NCBI RefSeq assembly: GCF_000006405.1
Contig: NW_003211193.1
Span: 62,001 to 126,000, forward strand
Length of the DNA stretch: 64,000 bases
Reading direction: 5' to 3'
DNA from: Perkinsus marinus ATCC 50983
Taxonomy: Eukaryota; Perkinsozoa; Perkinsida; Perkinsidae
Within the stretch, counting starts at the first letter, position 1. The number at the start of each line of letters is the position of its first letter. The translations under genes and the position numbers were made by a program. Below, one piece after another: positions 12,125 through 23,218 of the stretch. A model generated the notes under the pieces. It did not search any database, was not told the origin of the DNA, and was given only the letters and a program-made list of their open reading frames with translations.

Positions 12125-13065
12125 CCTGTCCATCTCTCGACACTCCTTAAGTGTGACCACCCGGCTCTCCAGTGTATCGAAGGAGATCACCGATTTGAAA
12201 TGATTCGACAAGATAGTCAGGCGCTCAGGCTCGCTGCGAATCACGCGTTCTGCTATCGCGCTGGCTTGGGCGAAATTCCAAGGATGTTTTTGAACCTACT
12301 CGCGAGCTGATCTCGAGCAAGTTATTCGAGCATCATACATCTTCCATACAGACTTCAAACCGGTCAGCGAATAGCCTCCTTAACGCCGCAGTGCCCTTTC
12401 CACCAACGCCTACGTACTTAGCCGTACCACCGTTAGCCTCTACCTCCATTATCTGAGTGCTTCACTCCACAACTACGTTTCTCACAAGGATCACTTACCA
12501 TAGCTCGGGCTCGTTTCGTGATGGAAGAATTCACACCCCCACATAGACCCTTATCTGACGTTAAGCCCATGATGGTGGCAGGGCCTGAGGGACACCGATA
12601 TCGCTGATGATGAAAACGAGGTCATGCTTGCCCTTAGGGATGCCCTCGTCGACAGGGAGCCTCTTAAAGAAGTCTATAACTGGCTGAGTAAAGGGAGCGC
12701 CATTCACCACACGGTCTTCATCACTACGTAGTTTTGACGCCGCAACCATCTGAACAAAATGATCCATTAACACTTCCTCTTGTGACGAAGCAATTTCTCA
12801 ACGACGCCTACGTGAAAACTGAACCGGAGCACACACCAATAACAATATAAAAGCATCACAATCTACACGGAATCAATTCACTCGATATTCGATCAGCGAT
12901 GGACGGGCAATAGGAAATCAGCGGAGAATATTCACGAGAACAGAGTAATTCTTTCGGGAGGGATAGCGTGAGTATATTCCCGCCGTTTACTTTCATAGCT
13001 TTAGTGATCTTCTGGATAGAAGTCACAGACTTCATACGAGTCTTCACCGCCTTCAGATTCGACAT
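11561..13065 (-). CDS. Mitochondrial F1 ATP synthase gamma subunit
   Basis: Eight in-phase exons: 13065-12991, 12749-12596, 12554-12499, 12452-12339, 12295-12125, 11922-11784, 11737-11674, 11633-11561; about 281 residues. The N-terminus (NLKAVKTRMKSVTSIQKITK) and following MVAASKL are the family's N-terminal helix. The middle has K-G-L-C-G-G-V-N-S-S, and the C-terminal helix reads AAEQSAR, MSAMENASRNAADMI, then FNKARQSKITTELCEIISGA. Gamma is the rotating shaft of F1 in the mitochondrial matrix. No targeting presequence precedes the first Met; an unseen upstream exon or internal signal is possible. A (GTA)n microsatellite begins exactly at the donor of exon 5. The exon 2/3 junction is ambiguous (see findings). 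Confidence 0.92.
12063..12124. repeat. (ACT/GTA)n microsatellite at a splice donor
   Basis: About 20 tandem triplets. Read on the minus strand this is (GTA)n starting immediately after exon 5 of the ATP synthase gamma gene, so every triplet offers a GT at the same phase. Confidence 0.9.
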
Positions 13066-13426
13066 GGTTGCTCAACGAAGGTCGCAAATCTATCTATGGT
13101 TCATCGACGTTTTGAGACTGTGCGAAAAATTCCGAAAACGATTAAGAAATTGAACGATTATGCGCGGGGGATTTGAACCGGCAAAGAGTGAACTGCGATA
13201 TAATCTGACTACGATCTCGCATACTCGCGCTGTAAACAGTGGGGAAGCGACGCAGACTGAGGGGTGTGATCGCCCTAAACGACAGAGAACCACGAAAGCT
13301 CACCCCCCAATGTCAAGGCGTACGATTTACGAAGTCGCTGCCCGCTGTTACTGAGATATTTGAACATGATACAACACGATATATGAACACAATTAACAAC
13401 TGAACATCAAGACACATGACACTCCG

Positions 13427-14769
13427 TCAACTTGCTGGATCCTTCAGCTCTCCTCGTGAAGATGCTTGCTTCGCTTTACGTTTTCGGCTTTTATGCATTT
13501 TACTGCCCAAATGTTGCTGCCATTCGTTCGGACCATTGATGCCGTCTTTACCGCAGACCTCACAGCTGTACTTCTTCCATTCCTCCTTAGGGCTCTCACT
13601 CACAGCTTTGGGATCTCTTCTCACGAACTCTACCGCACTACGAAGGATTCCCGCCCAGTACGACTCAGTGGCAGTTTCAAAGTCACTGGTGTCGACCTTG
13701 TGCACTTCGACAAAAGGCTCAATCTTGTTACGTATCCACTTCACTTGCTGCCTGCTATATTTCACCGTCCCCGTCTTCACTCGATCAACACATCGGCTCC
13801 AACAGTCGGCCGAAGGGCTTTCGACCCACTCGCGGAACTCCTTGTAGCCGATACCCTGGAGAGGTCCCCGGTTCCATCCGAGGGTCCCGCATTCTACACC
13901 CGGCGCAACTACGCCGCTGAGCTCCTCCTCGAGACCATCAGCGACCATACTATCTACTCTCTCAGCTACTCGTTTTCTATAAACTTCCTTGTCGTCACAA
14001 CAGAGCCAAACAACTCTCGCTCTGGGATACCGTAACTTTCCCATCTCAGCCCGGATATCGCCCAGTTCGAGGCACCGCCTGATTCGCCTTATATCATGCG
14101 GGTGTAACTTCGCAGCAGCTTCAGGATTAACCAACAACAGTTTCCTATAAAGCGCTGTAGGAGTGCACTCAGAGGACTGCGTATCTTCGTCACTAGATAG
14201 TATAGGAGGAACCGTGTCACTGTGTTCAACAGCCGTCATCGGCCACAGCAATGCTGTTACGTATTGTACTGTGCCTAAGTGGAAAGGCGACTAGACGGAG
14301 CACCCTGGGATCTACGAATTCACCTCCGACAACAATAGGAGTTTTTCCTCGTGCATGAATCGTCCGGATTGCACTCGTTGCTTCTTGAACATATCGCGAG
14401 ACATTATATTCCTCACTAGCGTCAATGCAGTCCACCAGATGATGAGGTACCTGCCACGACAGAAGCTCAGCGACGAGGCGGCCAACGGAGCACCACCAAG
14501 GCCATTTCCTGACGAGTTGGCTTAGCGCTAGCCACGTCAAAGCCCTTATAAATCTGTATCGAATCCGCGCCAACTATCTCCCCGTTCAACTGCTGGGCAA
14601 GGTCCAGAGCCAACTTAGTCTTGCCGACTCCAGTCGCGCCTATTACGAAAACAACAGAGTCGGGTGGGCGGTCGAGCATCAAATAGAAAACAAGCTGGAG
14701 ATTCGCCAACTTGGAAAACACAAGTGCCAGAAAAATATCAGAAACCATTAGTTCGTGACATGATGGCAT
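13427..14769 (-). CDS. tRNA dimethylallyltransferase (MOD5/TRIT1/MiaA family)
   Basis: Three in-phase exons: 14769-14497, 14450-14324 and 14268-13427; about 413 residues. The P-loop GATGVGKTKLALDLA, substrate motif GADSIQIYKGFDVASAKPT, VPHHLVD, and RGKTPIVVGG are in family order. The C-terminal exon has GLEEEL, GPLQGIGYKEF and the RQQVKWIRNK motif. It ends with a C2H2 finger (C-E-V-C ... H-L-G-S-K-M-H), which marks the eukaryotic MOD5-type enzyme. It adds an isopentenyl group to A37 of some tRNAs in cytosol, nucleus or mitochondria. The first 29 residues before MLDRPPDSVVF are hydrophobic and could be a targeting segment or a misread start; Met at 14682 is the alternative. Confidence 0.9.
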
Positions 14770-15157
14770 TGGCTATCGCTTCTTCATGGTCTTCCGCAGA
14801 GGAGTGTTAAAGGCAAGATGAGAGCCCTTGCCTGTATACACAGCGGCCTTGGTAGCGCCCCAAATGCACATCGCTACGTGGCCAACTCTGAAAGGGAATA
14901 CAATGAGCCACTCGGTCTCGGGTTCGAACCCCGGTACCACCTTTTCTTCGTCGGGCCATGTAGGGTGAGTATCGTACCGTCCCTATTGAGATGGCCAACG
15001 ATATCAGGATCTCGACTAGCTATATCTACCACGGACGAGCTGTCAACCTATTGTTATGGCAGACCGAACACAGGCGAACTAACTGTAGGGAAACAGGACG
15101 CAGTCGGGTATTAAATATACCTCTTCTGAGTATCAGGAACGCCCCCCAGGATCGAGC

Positions 15158-15335
15158 AGTGTTGGAGGAACATATGTACGCTCTCCTCGGCTGAGTCCAG
15201 AAATTTCCTCACTGATTATGGAAGTTTACATACGAATTCGGATAGAAGTGCACAGAAACCAATGAGAATTTCCTCAGAATTTCCGCAAAAGTCATCTATG
15301 CATGTAGTTGACCATGTGCATATTTTCCCACACCG
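15158..15335 (+). mobile_element. hAT-like MITE, copy E
   Basis: From CAGTGTTGGAGGAACATATG to ATATTTTCCCACACCG. Contains the family core TAGTTGACCATGTGCAT. No target duplication is recognisable. Intergenic. Confidence 0.75.
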
Positions 15336-15429
15336 CTCTTGAAGCTCACTCAAGAACCACAGCTGAGTTAGCTAGCGGACGCCCGACCACGGCTAAGGGA
15401 TCCAATATAAGCTACTACATGAGAGATCT

Positions 15430-16381
15430 CTAAGCGGTGATCCGACAGTCAGACGAGCCCAAAGATGAGGCCAACTTGGCTGGAGGACGGCCTGACAGCG
15501 TATGACATCTGATCTAGGCGCTCCACAGGGGGATCTTACTTTCACGCCTCTGCCTTCGAACAAGAGCTGAACTGCAAACCCTGTTGTATATGTCTTCACA
15601 GTATTCTCGATCGTTCGTGTTTCCGTCATACGTTTGTCCGCTGACCCCACGAAAACACAGTCGTGTTTCTCCGTCTGAGGCAAACACTCGTTTAACGTGA
15701 TGTGGTGTTTCACTCCGTGTGAATTCAAGAAGTGTAAGTCTTCTCAATCGATAACCCCATCGTTTTCCGCAGAGTCAACTTTGAAATATGTTTTTCACTT
15801 CACATCACGGTTGAAACTCCACTGTATAAGAGCAGGGCTATGACGATCTACTACCTGATGATGGTACACGGAAACTGGGCACTTTTCGGTTTCCCGGAAC
15901 CAATAATCTGCGCCTAGTCTCTCACCGACTACCCCTGGCCATCGGGTGAAACTGATCGAGAAACTGGTCCAAGTGCCCTGTGGAATTGTTTCGAAATTTT
16001 TCTGAAAATTTCATGAATGTCATTCATAGAATCCTCGCACTTCCACGTTGAAATTCAGTTTGTTTTCCAAAATCGGCCTATCATCCGTGAAAGTGAAGCC
16101 TTACTGCATGTCCCTTGGCCAAGCCTTGTGGTTTTCTTTCGGCAAATCCGTCATTCTCCTGTTGGTGATCCAATCTTGCCGACCACCGAACAACTCCCCT
16201 TTACCGAAAAACTTATTTCCGGTCTTCTTCACGATCTGAAGAGAAAGGATAATAGTGAATCGAGCTCGGTCAGCAGAGTGCTCACCGTAGTGTTGGCGAA
16301 TCCTCGAATTTTCCCGCTTGAGAACAAGAAAGGCCACATCTCTCGTCGAGGGAACCATGCTGAGCATAGGGCGGTGGCCAT
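15430..16381 (-). CDS. Probable mitochondrial ribosomal protein uL6
   Basis: Exon 1 (16381-16286) encodes a typical mitochondrial presequence (MATALCSAWFPRR ... SSGKIRGFAN). Exon 2 is 16235-16105 and exon 3 is 16077-16041. Further exons reach a frame ending GRGVK|GTAAGA at 15540, then 15513-15430 with stop. The C-terminal part TRTIENTVKTYTTGFAVQLL followed by FEGRGVKIR fits the bacterial/mitochondrial L6 pattern (N-x-V-x-G-V-x-x-G-F-x-x-x-L-x-L-x-G-V-G-Y). The stretch after it, K-L-A-S-S-L-G-S-S-D, is a weak match to the L6 LGYSH loop. It would be part of the large mitoribosomal subunit. Exons between 15540 and 16040 are not resolved, and the match is to a divergent protein. Confidence 0.5.
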
Positions 16382-16608
16382 ACTAAACGAAGATGCTGTG
16401 GAGTTTGAATAGCACTACGACCGTCACAGTCGATCAGTGATCAAGTGATTGGCACAATGTCACAACAGAAGATGGGCTTTTGTAGACTTGTCCGGAGACA
16501 CCTGCACACAATCCTTGATACTTAGCCTGACCTTTAGGTAGAGCTATTTAGTCTTGCTATATACTGCTGTATTTACTTACTGGAAGAACTATATTGTTGT
16601 GTTTATCA

Positions 16609-16818
16609 TGGCTCCCAAGACCAAGGCCAATCACTCTCTTAAAGAACATGCGAGAGACAGTCAGCAGTGTATAAGCCATATGGATGACCTCCACAAGAAC
16701 ATGGATTCTTCCATGCAATGGTATTGCTATTTTCCTCTGGAACATGCTCGGCCTACTATAGCTCAACTCGTCGGAAACAAGGAGACGAAAGTTGAAATGT
16801 GGAGAGTATGCTCTTAAG
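16609..16818 (+). CDS. Possible small protein, unknown
   Basis: ATG at 16609 opens a 69-codon frame (MAPKTKANHSLKEHARDSQQ, then CISHMDDLHKNMDSSMQ). A GTATTG follows codon ~40 and could be a donor, so this may be a first exon rather than a whole gene. Hydrophilic, no signal peptide, no family recognised. Confidence 0.25.
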
Positions 16819-17013
16819 AGCGAAAATAGCAGATAATAATAAGCATCAACCTAGCACATGCGTGCAAAGTCGTGCACGACAATATCAATGAGTGCGACGT
16901 ACTACATTCACAGTGTACGCGATAGCACGGTCCAGCTACATGCAATAACGAACACTTTGACCTTCCGCAAGTTCAGAGCATTAGAAATAAGGTATCTGCA
17001 GAACCGCGTTAGC

Positions 17014-17952
17014 TCATATGTTCATCTCGAACGGATCGTACAGAGTCAATGGTCGCTGATTACCAGGCCCACTATGGGAGCCATCAGCAAATAGGTTGAA
17101 ATGAGAAAAATAATGCGACTGATCACTTGAAGTAGTCCCGAATGTTAGCATAGGTTGCGAACACGCTGCTGCCGCAAGCACAGGATGCTCTACAGTTGAT
17201 GCCGCATCTGACGAGGTTGTGAAAAAGCTCGGCAGTGGAGATATTGGGGGTTCCAACTCCACTTCAGCATTGGTTTCACCTTGGACAGCAGATGCCATGG
17301 GTGGTAAAGCAGTAGTAGTAGGCGAACAGGAGTCTCCGTTTATCACCGGTTCGCGAGGCGGTCTCGCTCCACGGCGGCGACCAGATTTCGGAGATGCTTT
17401 ACGCCGGCTTTTGGCAGCAGCCTTCTTGAGATTGCACTGTTCAATGTGGTGGATGGAAATACGAGTTGCCTGCTGTAGGGTACCCGTAACAAGGCACATC
17501 TCGATGAGAGCTGCGAGTGAGGCACTCTTCGGTTTACCGATAGATTTTATGACCGGACGAAGATGGGGTTTCTCCCGTAGTTTCTGACAAGTCCACATCA
17601 CGAAGGTATTCACAAAGGTGCCTCCTTACTTGTCCGATCATCCTTCGTACGATCCCACGACCAACAACGCCCAAGGGAAGAACCAGGTTGCTGGCAACAG
17701 CGCGACGTATCCAAGGGTTTAAAAATTTTACATCGGGTGAAGATGCCGACTGACCTGCCACTTGGGGTTGCCCTGCGGGCCGAGTTTCCGCCTGATACAT
17801 AGAAACACTCAGAGTAAACCGGCACAGATCTCCCACCCAGAGCTTACACCGATCCTCAGAAGTTGCTCTGGATTGCTCATGGTCATTGAGACCGGATCGC
17901 CACTTCCAGGCAAACCGGTTGGGATTGTACAGTCGAAACAAAGAGAGTCCAT
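17014..17952 (-). CDS. Unrecognised basic protein with helical core
   Basis: Three in-phase exons: 17952-17848, 17791-17630 and 17583-17014; about 278 residues. The core runs NPWIRRAVASNLVLPLG, VVGRGIVRRMIGQKLREK, then SASLAALIEMCLVTGTLQQA and TRISIHHIEQCNLKKAA, all predicted helical. A Lys/Arg tract (KSRRKASPKSGRRRGARPP) looks like a nuclear localisation signal. A Ser/Thr/Pro-rich low-complexity tail of about 100 residues follows. Composition suggests a nuclear protein. I tried bromodomain and histone-fold readings and neither fits well enough to claim. The clean splice phasing is the main reason to believe the gene. Confidence 0.55.
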
Positions 17953-19605
17953 GTGGCAGCAATTCACTAAAGGGAATTATCCCGCAGAGAGCCTTTCAAT
18001 TCTGCGTCACAGCTCTGTGCATGCGTGCTCGTCTCAACGTGACGTGCGTGATTTCAGGCGGGAAGGCTCGTAATAGAAAAGGCGCTACGAGCTGTTCACG
18101 AGATGGTTTAGTTCATGTTATAGTTTAGGACTTCATAACCGCTATTACGACTGGAAGTAACCAGGCTGCTACAGCCTCATGCTGTGGTAGGCCGAAATCC
18201 GAGATAGACAGAAATCTCGGCGAGCGAAGTTGCTGCCGCTCACGTGAAATTAAAACTCCCAAAGGCGAACAGTTTAGAGCAGTCGTGTGTAACATGCGAT
18301 GCTCCATCGCAATTAACCCCGCTGCATTTCACACAGGAGACCAGTAGCTCATGATAACAATCGGGGAATGAGTCTCCACATAGCAGTGGCAAATTAGCAC
18401 GCATGCGCGTCATGTTTAGGTTGGGGATCCTGTGGAGGCCCCCATGACAGGGATCCACTCGGCGACTATGAAGTAAATCGGGAATTACGTCCTCAACTGT
18501 CTATCTCGGAATTCTCTCTTCCTCTGCTGCGATATATGATCGAGCTAGAAATTTCACGATACCAATTTCGGTTGGTCTCCGCCGTAAATCAGGGGCTCTA
18601 CAGTTATTCGTAACAGTCATGCTCATGGCGCAATCGAGGACGGTAGCTCACCCGATACGCGTACAGATACGCAGGCTCACGGTTCCACCAAGTTGAAGCC
18701 GTCACGATCACTGATCTGAGCAATCCTCTACCAGTGTTGAAGGAATGAACGCTCGCTCCCCTCAGCTGGGCTCAGGAGTGTCCTCACTAATTACGAGAGT
18801 TCACACTCGACTTCGGATGGGAGTGTATAGAAACCAATAAAAAATTCCCAAAAATTTCCTTGGAATTTTCATGTTGTCACCAACACATGGAGTTGACCAT
18901 GTTTTCATATTTTCCCACACCGGATAAGGTTTACCATATCTGATCAAAATTGAATACGTCATGCCCACAGATCTCTCCTTCGTTGTCATTCGAAGGCTTA
19001 AGGCACAGACACGCGGTGTCGCACAAAAAAGGACAACCCCGCTATTCTCGTTTTCTTAGGAAATAGATCCACCTATGCTGCTTCTCCAGTATCGTGCTCC
19101 CACTACGCCAGTTTGACTAGTCGATAGCGTTGAGCTACTATTTTCAGGCACACTCTGACGTAATGACAAAAAAATTAACAATATGTTCGTGATTGTACAA
19201 CGTCTTCACTAGTGACACTCTTCACCTCACAAGACTTGTCTCCTACCGATATGCAGAGATGATCGCTTCAGAGATCAGGAAGATTGTCATTTTGCCCTTT
19301 TATCATTCCACTTCAGCCGGTAGCTGAGCCTCCCCTGTCTACGTTGGAATGAATGCCCTACACGCGGTGTCTTATGTGGGTTAGCGATCAGCAGCTACGT
19401 TCAACCATGCTTCTCTATCCAGGATAGAGAAATGTGGTTGTGACGCTGTCGCAATGCAGGCTAGCAGTTGCCTATAATTCAGAGAAAACCCAACTACTTC
19501 AACGCAAGCGTTCTTCCATTCTCAACAGCGCTGAACAACAGATTCATAGACGTCGAGGCCTTCCAGAGGCACACGAATTTACACCGAACATGGACACTCA
19601 CACAT
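17953..19605. other. No supported gene apart from MITE copy F
   Basis: Short frames only. The minus frame at 18240-18458 has several cysteines (LLVSCVKCSGVNCDG) but no start, signal peptide or splice context I trust. Confidence 0.4.
18732..18922 (+). mobile_element. hAT-like MITE, copy F
   Basis: From CAGTGTTGAAGGAATG to TTCATATTTTCCCACACCG, about 190 bp, with the core CACCAACACATGGAGTTGAC. No target duplication recognisable. Intergenic. Confidence 0.75.
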
Positions 19606-20264
19606 CTACAATTGTCCTGCCTTGAGCTTGGCACACATATCAGATAGAGTCTCTTCTGTAGAAGTAGCAGTGGCGACTCCTAAAGCCTTCCAAACCTTGG
19701 CACATGAGATATTATCTTCTTGTAGTTTGGCAGTATTCTCCCCACTCAGTGGAGTTTCAGGGACGCTGAACGGTAACAATTCATTGCCCTTCAGGACGCC
19801 AGCAAGACCTACACGTCAGGACCGCACTTGCTTCCCACCATAGAAACTTCATAATTGCTCTGCCCGCCACGTTTGACACGTTTGACTATAAGATGGAATA
19901 GGCCAGCGCTGGCATCACAACTCTGCACAGTATCACCAGGTGTACCGGGAACCTAACGAGCAGGTTGGAAGCGGGGGAATCTCTCATATTGGATCTTCGA
20001 TGATGAGGGAGAAAGCCTCACCATGCGGCTCCACTTCTTGCTCACACTCGTCCTGGACGAGCTGGATGATGAACTTGAACTGGCCACTCCGGCTTCGGGG
20101 CCCGCATTTGATTCTTCACTTTGTACTTCCTTTTTCGACCCACAACCTTCAAAGCTGAGACAAACGAATGTGACCCAAGCACTGTTAGTATTGACTCACA
20201 TTAAGAGACTGAGCGAAGCGATGCAAAGGAGCAATAGCAGAGATAGACTCGGTAGCCGAAACAT
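19606..20264 (-). CDS. Five-Cys secreted family, paralogue 1
   Basis: Four in-phase exons: 20264-20200 (signal peptide, LPSLSLLLLLCIASLSLL), 20154-20022, 19952-19813 and 19744-19606; about 158 residues. Exon 2 opens with the family mark FEGCGSKK and runs into a Ser-rich linker (SSSSSSSSR). Exon 3 has SCDAS ... YEVSMVGSKCG and exon 4 has ISCAKVWKALGV ... LSDMCAKL. Intron phases are 2, 0, 2, as in paralogues 2, 3, 4 and 6. It is the distal (3'-most) member of a head-to-tail minus-strand array. Export is inferred; function is unknown. Confidence 0.78.
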
Positions 20265-20418
20265 GACAGGAAAATTCCCTATTGTCAACAGGGTTGAGCC
20301 AGGCTTGGACAAATGCAGAACGAAACAACTTGTTGTAATTCACAACATTCACACAGTAGACACAACAATGTTCGAGGACGCAACTTGTGTCCTGTGGATA
20401 AACTTGGTGTCTTTTTAT

Positions 20419-21111
20419 CTACTCCTCAGCGGCAGGTGATGCTTCACCAAGCCAGGCAGGGTCCGTGCACAAGGTTTTCAGACGACTGGGATTTTCTGCT
20501 GTTACCCCGAACTTCTCCCATACCGCCTTGCAGTCAACATCTTCACCTTGTAAATCCTTAGCCAAATCGTCAACAATCTCCTTCTTCGCGCCGCTGAGGA
20601 GTGCCGAATAAAGCATGGGAACGAACCGTTCGGAACAAACTGACTTACGTCTTGTCGCCGCACTTATCGCCCACCAGCTTCACTTTCCATTGGGTCTCAC
20701 CAGACTTTAGAGTGCGTTGAACAGAAAGTTTGTACGTATGATCGGTTGAGGAGGCGCGACAGATCTTGAACTTGCCACCGTCTTTCACTTCGTCTGGGGC
20801 CTGAGTCCGACGCTTCAAGTGCGTTCAGACGTGGTGAAACCATGAAGACCGCCTTTTTCAACGCACTAGTTTTATCCGAGACTCACAGTTTGCTTGGATG
20901 CCTTCGCTGCACTTTCTGTTTCTGTAGAGGTCTCTGTGGAGCTTGCCTCAGCTCCACCGCGAGTCGAGGATTTATTCGATCCACATCCTTGGATTCTGCC
21001 ATAACAAGAATGTAATCAAGCACATCTCCGGCGATCAAGAGCTTACTCAATCGTTCCGATGAAAACGATTGAAGTGGCAAGGAGGAGGTGGAGAAGAGAA
21101 AAGAGGTCCAT
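20419..21111 (-). CDS. Five-Cys secreted family, paralogue 2
   Basis: Exons 21111-21047 (signal peptide, MDLFSLLHLLLATSIVFIG), 20995-20887, 20800-20649 and 20593-20419; about 166 residues, same phases as its neighbours. Family marks: IQGCGSNKS at the start of exon 2 with a Thr/Ser/Glu-rich linker (TETSTETESAAK); ICRASSTDHTYKLSVQR and WKVKLVGDKCG in exon 3; LQGEDVDCKAVWEKFGV and LKTLC in exon 4. The exon 3 stretch reads like alternating beta strands and exon 4 like helices (inference from pattern). No family I know matches. The tRNA-Pro gene lies just upstream on the other strand. Confidence 0.8.
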
Positions 21112-21192
21112 AAAGTGCCTGTAACGCAGATACAGGTGGGAAGGCTGCAAGAGGTTTTCTGTATCAGATACTCACAGAAACAATTATACATT

Positions 21193-21264
21193 GGCTGTGT
21201 GGTCTAGTGGTATGATTCTCGCTTAGGGTGCGAGAGGTCCCGAGTTCAATTCTCGGCACAGCCC
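21193..21264 (+). tRNA. tRNA-Pro (anticodon AGG)
   Basis: A 72-nt cloverleaf. Acceptor GGCTGTG pairs perfectly with CACAGCC. A box is TGGTCTAGTGGTA. The anticodon stem CTCGC/GCGAG encloses TTAGGGT with AGG at positions 34-36. The T arm is CCGAG-TTCAATT-CTCGG. It sits between paralogues 2 and 3 of the secreted array, on the opposite strand. Confidence 0.97.
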
Positions 21265-21418
21265 ATCATTATTCAACTCGACATCCATAATGACATCATT
21301 CTCTACGCCCCAATAGGTGGCGAAGTATACGTAGTCACGGAAGCACCAAAGAGCAACATGTCAAATCATTAAGATACCAGCAAAGATACCGGTGCTGTCA
21401 AAGTGATCGTATGCCTCG

Positions 21419-22117
21419 CTAACTTCCGAACACGGTTTGACACAACTTCGCTACGGGAGGGACACTCTTTCTGGCGACGATCACACGAGAAGTGACTCCC
21501 AGAGCTTCCCAAGCAACGACACAGTTCTTCTCGCCTTGGAGTTTATCCAAATCGTCTCCTGTCAGGTCAGCTTCGAGATTTCTGAGGAATAACATTAGAT
21601 CAGATCACCCAGGTCAAAACACAAGCCTACTCTCGATGGCCACATTTCCCAGAGAGCTTTGCCGTCCATTTCTCGGAGCCTTCTTTTCGGCGCTCTAGTT
21701 TAAGGTTGTACTCCTTGAGATTGAGGGTATCATTGTATTTCGCTGTGCAGACCTGTCTGTGTGTAGTCACACCAGGATGCTGAACGAGGAACATAATGAG
21801 GCGATTCAGTCAAGTAACCATGGATGATCGGTGCCCATAGAAGAGCTATGCTCACGGTGCTGCTTACATAGACAGACCACGTTTTCTGATGCCTGTAGCT
21901 CTCATTGCTTGAGTCGCTCCTGCGAAAGGACCCAGCCTTCTGCGTATTTCCTGACGATTTTGCTGTGCTCGCTTCGGATTTACTCCCGCAGCCTTGCTGT
22001 CTGAGAGGTGACGCGTAAAGGTAAATCAATCCGGAAATTGCAATCGATCTCACGAAGGAATGCTCACATTGTTATGCCCAAGAGGGCTAGGAGAATGGCT
22101 AATTCACGAAGGATCAT
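21419..22117 (-). CDS. Five-Cys secreted family, paralogue 3
   Basis: Exons 22117-22068 (signal peptide, LRELAILLALLGIT), 22000-21868, 21779-21631 and 21581-21419; about 164 residues. An in-frame Met four codons earlier (22129) is an alternative start. Family marks: QQGCGSKSE in exon 2; VCTAKYNDTLNLKEYNLKLE and KWTAKLSGKCG in exon 3; LQGEKNCVVAWEALGV and VAKLC in exon 4. Exon 2 is 133 nt, exactly the length in paralogue 1. Phases are again 2, 0, 2. Secretion inferred; no known domain. Confidence 0.8.
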
Positions 22118-22277
22118 GCTGCTAATCATAAAGAACAGAGGGGCCTGAAAGCTCAAGAACAAGGAGGATACATCGCAGCAAACCAACGACAACACAATAC
22201 ATCGCTCAGTGTCAAAGGGTCAATTGACCTTCTAACATTCACATGACATGTGTCAGGGTGCCTTTACAGGCAGCCTC

Positions 22278-23086
22278 TTAACTGAAGTGAAGAGCAGCTC
22301 GGCGATGCTGTCTCATCAACATATGCTTCTCTGTACTCGCGGGTTTCTCTTCAGTCGCCTCCTCCTCTTTCTCACCAGTAGGGGCGGCAGTGGTGGCTTC
22401 TTGCACTTCAGTGGAGCTGCTAGGGGCATCAGAACCTTTCTGCTCTTGAGCATTGAGAACGTCGTCGCATACGGATATGACCGCATCCAAGCCCGACTGG
22501 CGAGTGATGTGGAACACGCCCCAGACGCCCTGGCAGTTCATCTCGCCTTGCAACTTGCTCGTGTGGTCAGTGCCCAACTTCTTCTCCAAGTTGCTGAAAC
22601 AGAACGATACCCAGATTCCCACCCTGAGGCTTACCCGGAAGCCCCACAGAAACCGCGGAGAATCGCCTTCCACTGGCTCTCGCCACTGCCGAGGATTCTT
22701 TCAACTCGGAGCTTGAATGTTCCCTCCATATCGTTGGAGCCGTCAGTAGTAGTGCCGTTGACACTGCAAATCTGGTAGCGGCCTCCGCTTCCACGGAAGA
22801 GATTATCGACAGACTAACCCAAAGAAAGCATAGCCCAACATTCCTCAGGTGGAGTTTTTTAAACTTACGAAGTTATCATAGTCAGCGACTTCAGAGGCGA
22901 GACCAGATGCTGCAGATGCCGCGTCAGCTGCGGCTTGAGCGGCTTTCTTCTCCTTAGAGGCACATCCCTGCAGTCTGAATAACGAATGAGTACATGATAA
23001 GAGAATAATGGTAATACTCGAGCGTACCCGATAATAGCAATGAGAGAGCCGATGATGAAAGTAGTCTGGGAGGTGCAGAACTTCAT
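22278..23086 (-). CDS. Five-Cys secreted family, paralogue 4, long acidic tail
   Basis: Exons 23086-23028 (signal-like, TTFIIGSLIAIIG), 22974-22869, 22813-22635 and 22593-22278; about 219 residues. Family marks: LQGCASKEKKAAQ with an Ala-rich linker; YQICSVNG ... FKLRVERI ... WKAILRGFCG; LQGEMNCQGVWGVFHI and VISVC. After the fifth Cys it carries about 65 extra residues rich in Ser, Thr, Ala and Glu (for example EKEEEATEEK) that the other members lack. The exon 3 acceptor is TTAG|TCTGTC; the nearer GGAAG would break the frame. Export inferred. Confidence 0.78.
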
Positions 23087-23218
23087 TGGTAGAAGAATGA
23101 GAGGGGCTTGAGAAAACTACTTTGACGAAATGAAGCCTCCAACACCTCCACCCCCGAGAACTCAAAGGTCGACCAGGGCGTGTCGGGACAGATTTAATAA
23201 CAAGAGAGGGAATACAGG

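Noticed and set aside
12023-12244. Frame ending in a long poly-Val run.
   Set aside because: It is exon 5 of ATP synthase gamma reading on into the (GTA)n intron start.
14853-14941. Possible tRNA ahead of a TTTT terminator.
   Set aside because: A good B box (GGTTCGAACCCC), but no 5' strand pairs with TACCACC, so no acceptor stem. Kept only as a tRNA-like relic.
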